Below, in pieces: positions 17,234 to 25,274 of a stretch of 64,000 nt of DNA (position 1 is the stretch's first letter; each line of letters begins with the position of its first letter). The notes beneath the pieces were generated by a model that did no database searches, was not told where the DNA came from, and worked only from the letters and a program-made list of their open reading frames with translations. The translations under genes were made by a program, and so were the position numbers. This DNA comes from Hyphomonadaceae bacterium (lineage in GTDB: Bacteria; Pseudomonadota; Alphaproteobacteria; Caulobacterales; Hyphomonadaceae), in assembly GCA_016714495.1 (NCBI GenBank), contig JADKDU010000007.1, forward strand, positions 196,795 through 260,794. Reading direction: 5' to 3'.

Positions 17234-18202
17234 GTGCGTGATCGGCTTCTGACATGGGCGGCGTGGGTTGCGGCGACAGTCGCCGCCATGATTACGGCGT
17301 TTGGCCTTGCAGATCGTGCTGGTCTCGAAGGGACTGCGGGCTGGGTTTTCGATCTCGCATCGCATTGGCCGAAGCAGCTCTTTCTTCTGGCGTTCGGGGC
17401 CGCTCTTCTGGCTGGCTTTGTGAAAGCATGGCGGGCGGCTGGGTTTGCGAGCGCAATCGCAGCGCTCAATGCGACCCTGGTTCTCGGCGTCGGGGGTTTT
17501 GCCTTGCCGGCAAAATCGCCAGCGGACGCCGTCCTCATCAAAGTGGTCAGCGCGAATATCCATCGGTCGTGGCAGGCGCTGACGGCGATCGTGCGCATGG
17601 CCGACGAATACGACGCCGATGTCGTCTCGCTCTATGAAGCGCCGGAAGACCTCACCGACCAAAAGCTGTCGGAGCTGTTCCCTGACATGCCTGTGATGGC
17701 GATGCCGAGCCGGACACCGATGGGCCGGCGGCTTGTGAAAAGGTCATTGCTCGTTGCGCGGGCCGGCGGCGCCGATCAGATCGACGCGACGCCTTTCGAA
17801 TACACGAACAGCGTAATCATTCGCTTTCCGCTGCCGGCTGGCGGCGCGCAGGTGCAGATCATTGCGGCTCACCCGCCCTCGCCCGGCATGCCCAACCAGA
17901 TGTTTGACCGGAACCAGCAGTTGGTGCGCCTTGCTGATGGACTGGTCGCGGACAAGCCATTCGTCGTCATGGGCGATTTCAACACGACGCCGTGGGGACG
18001 GATATTCGGCGCGGTTCCCGGCACGCGCGCGGGCGATCCGCGATTTGAGGGAAGCTTTCCGGCGGTCATGGGGCCGCTGGGCTTGCCCATAGATCACATA
18101 AAGTTCGGCGGCGGCCTGACGCTTGTCGACTATCGCATAGGACCCGACATTGGATCGGATCACCGACCGCTGTTTGCGACCTTCGCATTGCCCTCGCGCT
18201 GA
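17234..18202 (+). CDS. Membrane-anchored endonuclease/exonuclease/phosphatase family protein
   Basis: 322 residues with a GTG start at 17234. The N-terminal 95 residues contain three hydrophobic segments; the rest is an EEP-fold domain with the metal and catalytic motifs SANIH, a glutamate in SLYEA, GDFNTTPW and the C-terminal GSDHRP. Such membrane-anchored EEP proteins are probably phosphodiesterases acting outside the cytoplasm, with unknown substrate. It lies inside the histidine cluster 21 bases after hisA but has no known role in histidine synthesis. Confidence 0.85.
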   Translation: MRDRLLTWAAWVAATVAAMITAFGLADRAGLEGTAGWVFDLASHWPKQLFLLAFGAALLAGFVKAWRAAGFASAIAALNATLVLGVGGFALPAKSPADAVLIKVVSANIHRSWQALTAIVRMADEYDADVVSLYEAPEDLTDQKLSELFPDMPVMAMPSRTPMGRRLVKRSLLVARAGGADQIDATPFEYTNSVIIRFPLPAGGAQVQIIAAHPPSPGMPNQMFDRNQQLVRLADGLVADKPFVVMGDFNTTPWGRIFGAVPGTRAGDPRFEGSFPAVMGPLGLPIDHIKFGGGLTLVDYRIGPDIGSDHRPLFATFALPSR

Positions 18203-18330
18203 GGCGCGATTATAGAAGCACGTCAACCGTCCTCGCGATTATCGCGCTGACCCGAAGCCAGGAAAGGAGACCCCGATGCATCACGCTCATTGCGCGACCG
18301 CTCGTCTTCAATCCCAAGCTTCAGGTTCAC

Positions 18331-18498
18331 ATGGACATTTCGAAATGGCTCGCGCGCGTCGCCGGCCTTGCTGACCGAATGCGCCGCAAGGCGGATCGGG
18401 CCTCAGACCCACATCTAGACCGCCGGAGGGCGCAGCGCTCATTGAGCGCCAAACTGCCGGCATACCTGCGACGGGATATCGGCGCAGATGATGGATGA
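18331..18498 (+). CDS. Putative small DUF1127-like protein
   Basis: A 55-codon frame starting MDISKWLARV and ending LPAYLRRDIGADDG, in the gap between the EEP gene and hisF. It is rich in Arg, and its C-terminal L-x-x-YLRRDIG resembles the LRDIG ending of the short DUF1127/YjiS proteins common in Alphaproteobacteria. The ribosome site is weak, so the call is tentative. Base 18275 offers another ATG in a different frame with no recognisable product. Confidence 0.4.
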   Translation: MDISKWLARVAGLADRMRRKADRASDPHLDRRRAQRSLSAKLPAYLRRDIGADDG

Positions 18499-18554
18499 TG
18501 TCGTCTGATGGGCCGTCCACTTGCCTTCCCGGCTTGTCCGGGCGACAGACAGGC

Positions 18555-19322
18555 ATGTTGAAGGTTCGGGTCATTCCCTGTCTCGACGTGAAGGACGGGC
18601 GCACCGTGAAGGGCGTCAACTTCGTCGATCTGCGCGATGCGGGCGATCCCGTCGCGCTGGCGCGGGCGTATGACGCGCAGGGCGCCGATGAGCTCACCTT
18701 CCTCGACATCACCGCGAGCCATGAAAAGCGCGGCGCGATGATCGACGTGGTCGAGCGAACGGCCGACGCCTGCTTCATGCCGCTGACCGTCGGCGGCGGC
18801 GTGCGGTCGCCGGACGATATGGTGGCGATGCTGAAGGCGGGGGCGGACAAAGTCGCGATCAACACCGCGGCCGTTCTGGACCCGACCATATTGCGGGCGT
18901 GTGCGCGCAAGGTTGGCTCGCAGGCCGTTGTAATGGCGCTGGACGTCCGCCGGGCAGGCGACGGCTGGGGCGTATTTACCCATGGCGGGCGCAACAGCAC
19001 GGGGCTGGATGCGGTGCAGTTCGCCAAGCGGGCGGCGGAACTGGGCGCGGGCGAAATCCTGCTGACGTCGATGGACCGGGACGGGACCAAGGACGGGTAT
19101 GACATCGAGCTGCTGCGCGCGATCCGCGATGTCGTGCGCGTGCCGATCGTCGCTTCGGGTGGCGCGGGCAATGTGCAGCACATGGCTGACGCTGTGATCA
19201 AGGGTGGTGCGGATGCGGTTCTCGCCGCATCGATCTTCCACTTCGGCGAAGCGAGCGTGGCCGACGCCAAGCGCGCGCTGGCCGACGCCGGCGCCCCGGT
19301 GCGCATGACCGAGGACGCGTAA
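18555..19322 (+). CDS. hisF: Imidazole glycerol phosphate synthase, cyclase subunit
   Basis: 255 residues, a (beta/alpha)8 barrel that closes the imidazole ring with ammonia from HisH. Catalytic aspartates are visible as CLDVKDGRTVKG (D11) and SMDRDGTKDGYD (about 130). Phosphate-binding loops VGGGVRS and ASGGAG are present. The ATG at 18555 begins MLKVRVIPCLD; upstream in-frame codons are non-coding. hisE follows after eight bases with a strong GGAGG ribosome site. Confidence 0.97.
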   Translation: MLKVRVIPCLDVKDGRTVKGVNFVDLRDAGDPVALARAYDAQGADELTFLDITASHEKRGAMIDVVERTADACFMPLTVGGGVRSPDDMVAMLKAGADKVAINTAAVLDPTILRACARKVGSQAVVMALDVRRAGDGWGVFTHGGRNSTGLDAVQFAKRAAELGAGEILLTSMDRDGTKDGYDIELLRAIRDVVRVPIVASGGAGNVQHMADAVIKGGADAVLAASIFHFGEASVADAKRALADAGAPVRMTEDA

Positions 19323-19330
19323 GGAGGCGC

Positions 19331-19678
19331 ATGATGCAGCATGATCCTTTAGGCTCGTCGGCATTCCTGAGCGAGGTTCTGGCCGAACTTGCCAAGACGA
19401 TCGATGCGCGCGCGGGCGGCGATCCGGAATCATCGTGGACGGCCAAGTTGCTGATGGGCGGGCCTGCGCTCACCGCGAAAAAGCTTGGCGAGGAAGGCGT
19501 GGAAGCGGCGCTGGCCATTGCATCGCAGGATGACAAGGCGGTTGCTGGCGAAGCGGCGGACCTGGTCTATCACCTGCTCGTGGCGCTGCGGTCGCGCGGC
19601 GTGCCGTTGGATGCCGTCGCGAAGGCGCTTGAGGCGCGGCAAGGCAAATCGGGCCTTGCCGAGAAGGCTTCGCGCTAA
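19331..19678 (+). CDS. hisE: Phosphoribosyl-ATP pyrophosphatase
   Basis: 115 residues, an all-alpha MazG-fold enzyme for the second step of histidine synthesis. Conserved helices SSWTAKLL, KKLGEEGVEAALA and GEAADLVYHLLVAL carry the metal-binding glutamates and aspartate. It is separate from HisI (not in the window). AAGGAGGCGC precedes the start; a second ATG directly follows, so the first residue may differ by one. It ends just before the convergent Smr gene. Confidence 0.95.
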   Translation: MMQHDPLGSSAFLSEVLAELAKTIDARAGGDPESSWTAKLLMGGPALTAKKLGEEGVEAALAIASQDDKAVAGEAADLVYHLLVALRSRGVPLDAVAKALEARQGKSGLAEKASR

Positions 19679-19681
19679 CCC

Positions 19682-20191
19682 TCAGCGTTTCGATCTCAGG
19701 AACAGATAGACCGCGCCTGAACCGCCGTGTTTGGGGTGCGCGGTCGCGTAGCCGGCAATGAAGGGGCGCAGGTCGGGATCGGCGATCCAGTCGAACAGGC
19801 GCGAACGTAGGACCCCTGCGCCGAGACGTCCCTTGCCCGTGATGACCAGCACACAGCGCGCGCCGAGCCTGGCCTGGCGGAGGATGAAGTCCACGACTTC
19901 GCGGTGGGCCGTGTCCTGCGTGTGGCCGTGTAGGTCGATGCGAGCGTCGATCTCGTTCTGACCCCGGCGGATGCGGCGCTGGCCAGAGAGATCGTCGGGC
20001 GGACTAACGCGGCCTGGCTTTGCCGACGCCGCTTGTCGCCCTGCCCCGGCGGTCGGGGGCTTTGACGCGGCAGGAGCAGCCGGAGCGGCCGCCTCGGCTT
20101 CCTCCTCGATCACACGGCCTGACGTCGGTCGCACAGTGCGCGCAACGCGCGACCAAAGCCTGCGTTCATCGGGGGTAAGGCGGCGCGTCAT
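19682..20191 (-). CDS. Smr/MutS2 domain protein
   Basis: 169 residues. The N-terminal half is low-complexity, rich in Ala and Pro (about 30-65). The C-terminal Smr domain has the IDLHGHTQDTAH motif near residue 88, ITGKGR near 116 and the terminal GGSGAVYLFLR strand. Smr domains bind or nick nucleic acid; stand-alone bacterial Smr proteins act in RNA or ribosome-rescue nuclease roles. It lies 21 bases after the TimA-like gene on the same strand. Confidence 0.9.
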   Translation of the reverse strand: MTRRLTPDERRLWSRVARTVRPTSGRVIEEEAEAAAPAAPAASKPPTAGAGRQAASAKPGRVSPPDDLSGQRRIRRGQNEIDARIDLHGHTQDTAHREVVDFILRQARLGARCVLVITGKGRLGAGVLRSRLFDWIADPDLRPFIAGYATAHPKHGGSGAVYLFLRSKR

Positions 20192-20212
20192 GGATGCGGG
20201 CTAGCGGGCGGA

Positions 20213-20824
20213 TCAGCTCGCCGTGGCGACTTCGTCGAGCAGCCAGTTGGGATCCTGGCTGTTAAGCGCGCGCTTGAACGTCCAGATTTCCTTAGCCTGG
20301 CGGAGATTGTCGCCATCGCTGAGTTCGCTTTCGAACGAAACCTCAACACGGGCCATCATTTTTGCATCGACGGAGGCGTCAGCAATGCGAGCCTGACGCA
20401 GACGCAAGAGGCGCATCGGCTCGGTCTTGGCGGCTTCGCGTTCGGCAATGGCGGCGCTGTAGACCTCCATCACATCATCATCGACCAGCTGTTTCAGGGC
20501 GTCGCGGTCGCCATCGGCGAAGGCGCCGACAATGAGCTCATAGGCGCGGCGGGCGCCCTTGATGAAATCGTCCGGCGCGAAATTGGCGTCCTTGGCCGCG
20601 ATGGCTTCGAGCCCGGCGGCGGCCGGACCGGTGAAGGCGGCGCGGATTTTGGGGCGGTCTTCATCCTCCACTACCGCGCCATCCTCGCGTTCGGGCGCCC
20701 GGGCGGGGGCTTCCCGATAGCGACGCGCAGGCGGTTCAGCCCCGGTCTTCTGCCCGAGGACCGCGTAAAGGCGCGAAATCACGAAAACCGCGATCGCCGC
20801 AAGGATGATAAGATCAATATTCAA
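20213..20824 (-). CDS. Tim44/TimA family protein
   Basis: 203 residues: one N-terminal membrane helix (LIILAAIAVFVISRLYAVLG), a charged linker, and a C-terminal Tim44-like domain starting at FAPDDFIKGARRAYELIVGAFADGD (about 85-110) and ending WTFKR-x-x-x-SQDPNWLLDEV. This is the alphaproteobacterial TimA-type homologue of mitochondrial Tim44, an inner-membrane protein facing the cytoplasm. Divergent from secB, a neighbour association common in this class. Confidence 0.9.
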   Translation of the reverse strand: MNIDLIILAAIAVFVISRLYAVLGQKTGAEPPARRYREAPARAPEREDGAVVEDEDRPKIRAAFTGPAAAGLEAIAAKDANFAPDDFIKGARRAYELIVGAFADGDRDALKQLVDDDVMEVYSAAIAEREAAKTEPMRLLRLRQARIADASVDAKMMARVEVSFESELSDGDNLRQAKEIWTFKRALNSQDPNWLLDEVATAS

Positions 20825-20985
20825 GACAACCTGCAGGCATTTCGTAGGGAAACGGCACAGGCCGATGCCCCTGTCTGATCAATATAGACACAAAAGTCTC
20901 CGAGTCAGCCCGTTGTTGCGGGCGTCGCGGTAGCGTGATAGCCGCGCTCGCTTCCGGATATGCCAATTTTGGACCTGAAATTCCC

Positions 20986-21486
20986 ATGACTGACGCGCCC
21001 GCCCAGGATCCGAACCAACCCGCACCGGCCGCCGGACCACCGCTGATCCGGGTTCTGGCCCAGTATATTAAGGATCTTTCGTTCGAGAATCCGGGCCTGT
21101 TCAGCGGCCAACAGGGCGCCAACGCCCCCGAGATCGAGCTGGGCATCGACGTGAAAGTCGAGCCGGGCCCGCCGGCGGAACATATATTTTCAGTCGAGCT
21201 GCGTCTTTCGGCCCGCGCCAAGCGCCAGGACACGATCGTGTTCATCTGCGAGCTGGTCTACGCCGGCGTGGTCCAGCTGCTGGACGCCGGGCGTGAAGAC
21301 GTCGAGCCGATGCTGTTGATCGAATGCCCGCGGCTCCTGTTTCCGTTCGCCCGCCGGATCATTGCGGATGTGACACGGGAAGGCGGACATCCCCCGCTGA
21401 TGATCGATCCGATCGATTTCGTCGGCCTGTATCGCCAGCAGCGCCAGCGCGCCGAAGCACAGCAGCAGCAACCCGCCGCCAGCTAG
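20986..21486 (+). CDS. secB: Protein-export chaperone SecB
   Basis: 166 residues. SecB holds unfolded preproteins for SecA. Recognisable segments are LAQYIKDLSFENP (about 25-37), ELGIDVKVEP, VELRLSARAKRQDTIVFICELVYAGV and CPRLLFPFARRIIADVTREGGHPPLMIDPIDF. The ATG at 20986 follows upstream codons that look non-coding. The acidic/Gln-rich tail ends QQQQPAAS. It overlaps the end of the convergent dnaQ by four bases. Confidence 0.97.
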   Translation: MTDAPAQDPNQPAPAAGPPLIRVLAQYIKDLSFENPGLFSGQQGANAPEIELGIDVKVEPGPPAEHIFSVELRLSARAKRQDTIVFICELVYAGVVQLLDAGREDVEPMLLIECPRLLFPFARRIIADVTREGGHPPLMIDPIDFVGLYRQQRQRAEAQQQQPAAS

Positions 21487-22178
21487 GCGTATTTCTTCCA
21501 GATCGCCGCCTCGCCCATCGCCCCGATGAATGCATCGTGGGCGGCGCGTTCTTCCGGCGTGATGCTGGACGTGAGCGGCGCCGGGCGTTGACGGCGCGGC
21601 GTTAGCGCGGCCTGGGCCAGTGCGTTTGCGCTGGCCGCGCTGGCGAAGTCGAACGCGCGTTCGCGGCCGCCGCGCAATTCAAGATAAGCCATCGCCAGAA
21701 GCTGGGCATCCAGCAGCGCGCCGTGAAGCACGCGATCTTGGATGGAGATGTTGAAGCGCTTGCACACCGCGTCGAGCGAGGCCGGCGAGCCTGGTCGGTG
21801 CTCGCGCGCCAGCACCAGCGTGTCGATGAACCGTTCCTTCGGCAGGTGCGGCCGGCCGAGCAGTTCGAGTTCGTAATTCAGGAAGCCGCGGTCGAATTCT
21901 GCATTGTGGGCGACGATCGGGTCTTCGCCCAGGAAGGCCATCAGCGCATCCACCACGTCGGGGTGCTCGAACCGTTTCTTATCGCGCAACGTGTCATTGG
22001 TGATGCCGGTTATGCGCACCGTGGCCTCGGAGACCGGCCGGCCGGGATTGATGTAGATCTGGAACTCGCGGCCTGTCGGCAGGTAGTTGCGCAGCTCGAT
22101 ACAGCCGACCTCTACGATGCGGTCGCCCGATCTTGGATCGAGGCCGGTGGTTTCTGTATCGAAGACGACTTCCCGCAT
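21483..22178 (-). CDS. dnaQ: DNA polymerase III epsilon subunit (proofreading exonuclease)
   Basis: 231 residues. The DEDDh exonuclease motifs are visible: ExoI FDTETTG (D7, E9), ExoII HNAEFDRGFLNYE, and ExoIII with HGALLDAQLLA. The C-terminal extension (after about 180) would hold the alpha-subunit binding region. Its 5' end is unusual: the first 67 bases overlap the 3' end of coaE in another frame. The start at 22178 is fixed because the first catalytic motif follows immediately. Confidence 0.96.
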   Translation of the reverse strand: MREVVFDTETTGLDPRSGDRIVEVGCIELRNYLPTGREFQIYINPGRPVSEATVRITGITNDTLRDKKRFEHPDVVDALMAFLGEDPIVAHNAEFDRGFLNYELELLGRPHLPKERFIDTLVLAREHRPGSPASLDAVCKRFNISIQDRVLHGALLDAQLLAMAYLELRGGRERAFDFASAASANALAQAALTPRRQRPAPLTSSITPEERAAHDAFIGAMGEAAIWKKYA

Positions 22179-22798
22179 GCTTCGTCCTGTTCCGTTGCGG
22201 CCCGGATGCGCGTGCGCAGCGCTTCGATGATCTCGTCGATCTGCGCCTCGGCATAGGGAAAGCCAAAGCCCGTGTTGATGACGAAATCCGCGCGCGCCCG
22301 CTTTATCGAATCGGGCGTCTGACGCGCCAATATCGCCTCGAACTCGCCCTCCGTCATCCCGCCGCGGCTTAACACGCGCTGCCTTTGCACATCAGGAGGC
22401 GCTGTAACCACAGCTATTACGTCTGCCCGCTCGTCCCCGCCGGTCTCGAACAGCAACGGAATGTCCAGCACCACAATATCATGCCCGGCCGCCTCCGCCT
22501 TTGCCAGGAAGGCGCGCTGCGCGCCGGCGACGATCGGGTGCACGATGGATTCGAGCTTCTTCATCAGCTCAGAACTCTTCGCGACTTTCTGGCGGAGCTT
22601 GGTGCGGTCAATCCCGCCGTCGGCGCCGATGACGCCGGAGAACGCCCATTCGATCGGCGCAACGGCCTCCCCGCCCGGGGCATAGGCCGCATGCACGGCG
22701 GCGTCCGCGTCATAGACGGGTATCCCGCGCGCCGCGAACATGGCCGCCGTCGCCGACTTGCCCATGCCGATGGAGCCTGTGAGTGCGAGCCTGATCAT
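22112..22798 (-). CDS. coaE: Dephospho-CoA kinase
   Basis: 228 residues, catalysing the last step of coenzyme A synthesis. P-loop GSIGMGKS is at about residues 8-15; further motifs are DADAAVH, VVLDIPLLFE and the lid arginines in LSRGGMTEGEF. The C-terminal about 22 residues (from GKSSSIQ) lie in the overlap with dnaQ and look like an extension created by that overlap. Its start overlaps the aroE stop (ATGA). Confidence 0.95.
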   Translation of the reverse strand: MIRLALTGSIGMGKSATAAMFAARGIPVYDADAAVHAAYAPGGEAVAPIEWAFSGVIGADGGIDRTKLRQKVAKSSELMKKLESIVHPIVAGAQRAFLAKAEAAGHDIVVLDIPLLFETGGDERADVIAVVTAPPDVQRQRVLSRGGMTEGEFEAILARQTPDSIKRARADFVINTGFGFPYAEAQIDEIIEALRTRIRAATEQDEACGKSSSIQKPPASIQDRATAS

Positions 22799-23613
22799 GC
22801 GCGAGCCGCCACCGCCTCCCGGCAAGCCTTGAGAGCCCCCGCCTCGTCCGGGGAGATCCCGAACCAGATGCGGAAAGCGGCCGCAGCCTGCCCCACTAAC
22901 ATGGGTAAGCCATCGTGCGGCGTCCAGCCGGAAGTCGCAGCCGTTTCGAGCGTTTGTGCAGAAGCCTTTCCGTACGAGAGATCGAGAAATGGCCTTCCCT
23001 TGCCCGGCGGCAGGGCCGGCAGGCTGCCGCCAGCGTGGCCTAGACTGGCGGAATTGACGACGATGTCGGCTGTTTCAGCAAAGGGGGCGAGCTGGCTCAG
23101 ATCTCCGGTTTCCGCGCCTGGCGCGAGGTCAGCCGCGAGCATTTTCGCATTGGCAAGCGACCGGTTGACGATAGCGAGACGCGCGCCTGACGCGGCGAGA
23201 CTTGCGACCGCCGCGCGCGCAGCGCCGCCAGCGCCGATCATCACGACGCGCAAATGGGTACGATGACCATCGAGAGCCGCAACAAGCGCATCGGAAAATC
23301 CGGCCACATCTGTATTGTATGCGGTCCATGCGCCATCGGCGAGCGCCAGCGTGTTGGCGGCGCCGATTGCGCGCGCCTCAGGCGTTGAGGCCGATGCTGC
23401 TTCGAGCGCGGCGATCTTGTGCGGCAGCGTGACGTTTAGCCCGGAATATTCACACGCCAGTGCGCGTATATCCGCCGCGGCATTGGTCGATTGCAGGTGA
23501 AGCGCGCAATAGTGCGCATCGAGACCGGCCTCGGCGATCCAGCGATTGTGGATCAGCGGCGACAGCGAGTGCGACACCGGATCGCCAACGACAGCGAACA
23601 GCTTCCTGCTCAT
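22795..23613 (-). CDS. aroE: Shikimate 5-dehydrogenase
   Basis: 272 residues, NADPH-dependent reduction of 3-dehydroshikimate. The substrate motif SHSLSPLIHN is at about 14-23, the catalytic lysine in NVTLPHK near 66, the nucleotide loop GAGGAARA near 130 and the C-terminal GLPMLVGQAAAAF. I chose the ATG at 23613 (MSRKLFAVVGDP); it overlaps the maf stop. The longer open frame up to 23988 is arginine-rich shadow of maf. Confidence 0.95.
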   Translation of the reverse strand: MSRKLFAVVGDPVSHSLSPLIHNRWIAEAGLDAHYCALHLQSTNAAADIRALACEYSGLNVTLPHKIAALEAASASTPEARAIGAANTLALADGAWTAYNTDVAGFSDALVAALDGHRTHLRVVMIGAGGAARAAVASLAASGARLAIVNRSLANAKMLAADLAPGAETGDLSQLAPFAETADIVVNSASLGHAGGSLPALPPGKGRPFLDLSYGKASAQTLETAATSGWTPHDGLPMLVGQAAAAFRIWFGISPDEAGALKACREAVAARA

Positions 23614-24227
23614 GCCGGGATCGTCCCGCGATCGCGCAGCCATTGCAGCAGCGGTAGCAGCGGCATCCCGAGAATGGAGAAATAATCGCCTTCGATGCGA
23701 TCGAAGAGCAGCGCCCCCCTGGCCTCGACGTGATAGCAGCCAACGCCTTCGAAGGCCGCGTCGCCAATGTCGTCGAGATAGGCTTCGAGGAAAACATCCG
23801 AGAAATTGCGCATGCGCAAGCGCGGCTGCGAGAGATGCCGCCACACAGGCGCGCCTTCGACACAGGCGACGATTGCCGACTGGAGAATATGCGTCTTGCC
23901 GCGCAGGCGTTTGAGAACATCGCGCGCATCTTCGCGCGTCGAGACCTTGTCGAAGCCTACGCCATCGAGATCGAGCATCTGATCGCAACCGAGCACGACG
24001 CCGGCATGCGAAATCGAAACCTTCAGCGCCTTGGTTTCAGCAAGCAAATCTGCCTGTTTTGCAACACTTGCGCCTTCGGCCCGAAGTGCATCCTTCAGCG
24101 CATCCTCATCAACACCTGAGCCGATCTGTTCGAATTGCAGGCCAACGGCGTTCAGCACGGCGGCGCGTGATTTGCTTTTGGAAGCAAGGATCAGGCGGTG
24201 GCTGCGGTCATCGGGATGGGGCGCCAT
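23610..24227 (-). CDS. maf: Maf-like nucleoside triphosphate pyrophosphatase
   Basis: 205 residues. The opening LILASKSKSRAAVLNAVGL is the Maf substrate/phosphate motif; the DQML segment (GCDQML instead of the usual SADQ) and the IEGDYFSILGMPLLPLL ending complete the family pattern. Maf proteins hydrolyse non-canonical or methylated nucleoside triphosphates. It sits two bases after ppsR and overlaps aroE by ATGA. Confidence 0.92.
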   Translation of the reverse strand: MAPHPDDRSHRLILASKSKSRAAVLNAVGLQFEQIGSGVDEDALKDALRAEGASVAKQADLLAETKALKVSISHAGVVLGCDQMLDLDGVGFDKVSTREDARDVLKRLRGKTHILQSAIVACVEGAPVWRHLSQPRLRMRNFSDVFLEAYLDDIGDAAFEGVGCYHVEARGALLFDRIEGDYFSILGMPLLPLLQWLRDRGTIPA

Positions 24228-24229
24228 GA

Positions 24230-25048
24230 TCAGCGCCCGTGTTCCTGGATGATGTTGAGGATCGCCGCGGCCGTTTCCTCAACCGAACGGCGGCTGACAT
24301 CAATGGTCGGCCATTTCATGCGCATATAGAGGCGATTGGCTTCGGTCACTTCCTGCCGCACCGTTTCCTCATCTGCGTAGGACGTGTCCGGCGTCTCGTT
24401 GAGCGACAGCAGGCGATGGCGGCGGATTTGCACGAGCCGGTCAGGCGAAATCTTCAATCCGACGACGAGCGGCGCGTCGGGGCCTGTGAGAATTTCGGGA
24501 ATCTCGACGCCGGGCACGAGCGGCACGTTTCCCGCTTTGACGCCACGGTTGCCGAGATAGACACATGTCGGCGTCTTCGACGTGCGCGACACGCCGACAA
24601 GAACAACGTCGGCTTCGCGCAGGCGGTCGGTCTGCTGGCCATCGTCGTGTTGCAGCGCAAAGTTGATCGTCTCGATCCGCGCGAAATATTCCGCATCCAG
24701 GTGATACTGGCCTGCGACCTTGTGCGCGGACTGGAGCCCGAGATAGCGCGACAGCATGTTCACAGCCGCATCGATCACGGGAAGCGTCGGCGAGCCGAGT
24801 TCTCGGCAACGTTCTTCAAGCTTGGCGCGAAGCCCCTCATCCGCGACCGTGTAGAGCACGACGCCAGGCGCGTTCTCGATTTCCTTGAGCACGCGCTCCA
24901 GCTGTTTGGGGCTCCGGACCAGGTAATAATTGTGTTCGAGGGGGGCGATGTTGTCGAACTGGGCGCACGCCGCGCGCATCACCGCATTGAGGGTTTCGCC
25001 GGTCGAATCCGAGACGAGGTGCACGTTGAAATAGGTCTCGAGCGTCAT
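24230..25048 (-). CDS. ppsR: Pyruvate,water dikinase regulatory protein family (DUF299)
   Basis: 272 residues. A bifunctional serine/threonine kinase and phosphotransferase family that controls PEP synthase or pyruvate phosphate dikinase. Seen: VHLVSDSTGETL at the N-terminus and the P-loop-like VGVSRTSKTPT near residue 150, plus KISPDRLVQIRRHRL. In Caulobacter the homologue (RP001) borders the replication origin opposite hemE, exactly as here. First gene of the ppsR-maf-aroE-coaE-dnaQ run. Confidence 0.93.
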   Translation of the reverse strand: MTLETYFNVHLVSDSTGETLNAVMRAACAQFDNIAPLEHNYYLVRSPKQLERVLKEIENAPGVVLYTVADEGLRAKLEERCRELGSPTLPVIDAAVNMLSRYLGLQSAHKVAGQYHLDAEYFARIETINFALQHDDGQQTDRLREADVVLVGVSRTSKTPTCVYLGNRGVKAGNVPLVPGVEIPEILTGPDAPLVVGLKISPDRLVQIRRHRLLSLNETPDTSYADEETVRQEVTEANRLYMRMKWPTIDVSRRSVEETAAAILNIIQEHGR

Positions 25049-25112
25049 TCCGGGGCTTTGTACTATCCGTGCGAGTTTTGAACCTGTTTATCCCATACCG
25101 CTGGGAGTGGTT

Positions 25113-25121
25113 TGTGGACAA
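25113..25121 (-). promoter_or_regulatory. DnaA-like box
   Basis: On the minus strand TTGTCCACA, one mismatch from the consensus TTATCCACA. A weaker candidate is TGAGTCACA at 25160-25168. A second imperfect TTATCC lies at 25088. Confidence 0.6.
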
Positions 25122-25236
25122 GCTTGAGCGGCGAAAGCCCACACGACTCGCTCACACGGTGAGTCACAGGTGGAGAGCCTGAAGAAGACTCATGATTTTG
25201 GCGCCCATGAGTCAGCGTCGGGGGACTCGACTCTCG

Positions 25237-25251
25237 TTAAGACGTTGTTAA
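25237..25251. promoter_or_regulatory. CtrA box 1 in the origin
   Basis: TTAA-GACGTTG-TTAA followed by C, a perfect TTAA-N7-TTAAC CtrA site. In Caulobacter, CtrA-P bound at such sites blocks replication initiation. Confidence 0.8.
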
Positions 25252-25259
25252 CGAAGGTC

Positions 25260-25274
25260 TTAACGAGAGGTTAA
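25260..25274. promoter_or_regulatory. CtrA box 2 in the origin
   Basis: TTAA-CGAGAGG-TTAA, perfect spacing, placed 23 bp from box 1 (about two helical turns), so two CtrA dimers could sit on the same face. Confidence 0.8.

Noticed and set aside
22795..23988. AroE with a 125-residue N-terminal extension
   Set aside because: The extension is arginine-rich shadow of maf; the ATG at 23613 overlaps the maf stop and starts the conserved domain.
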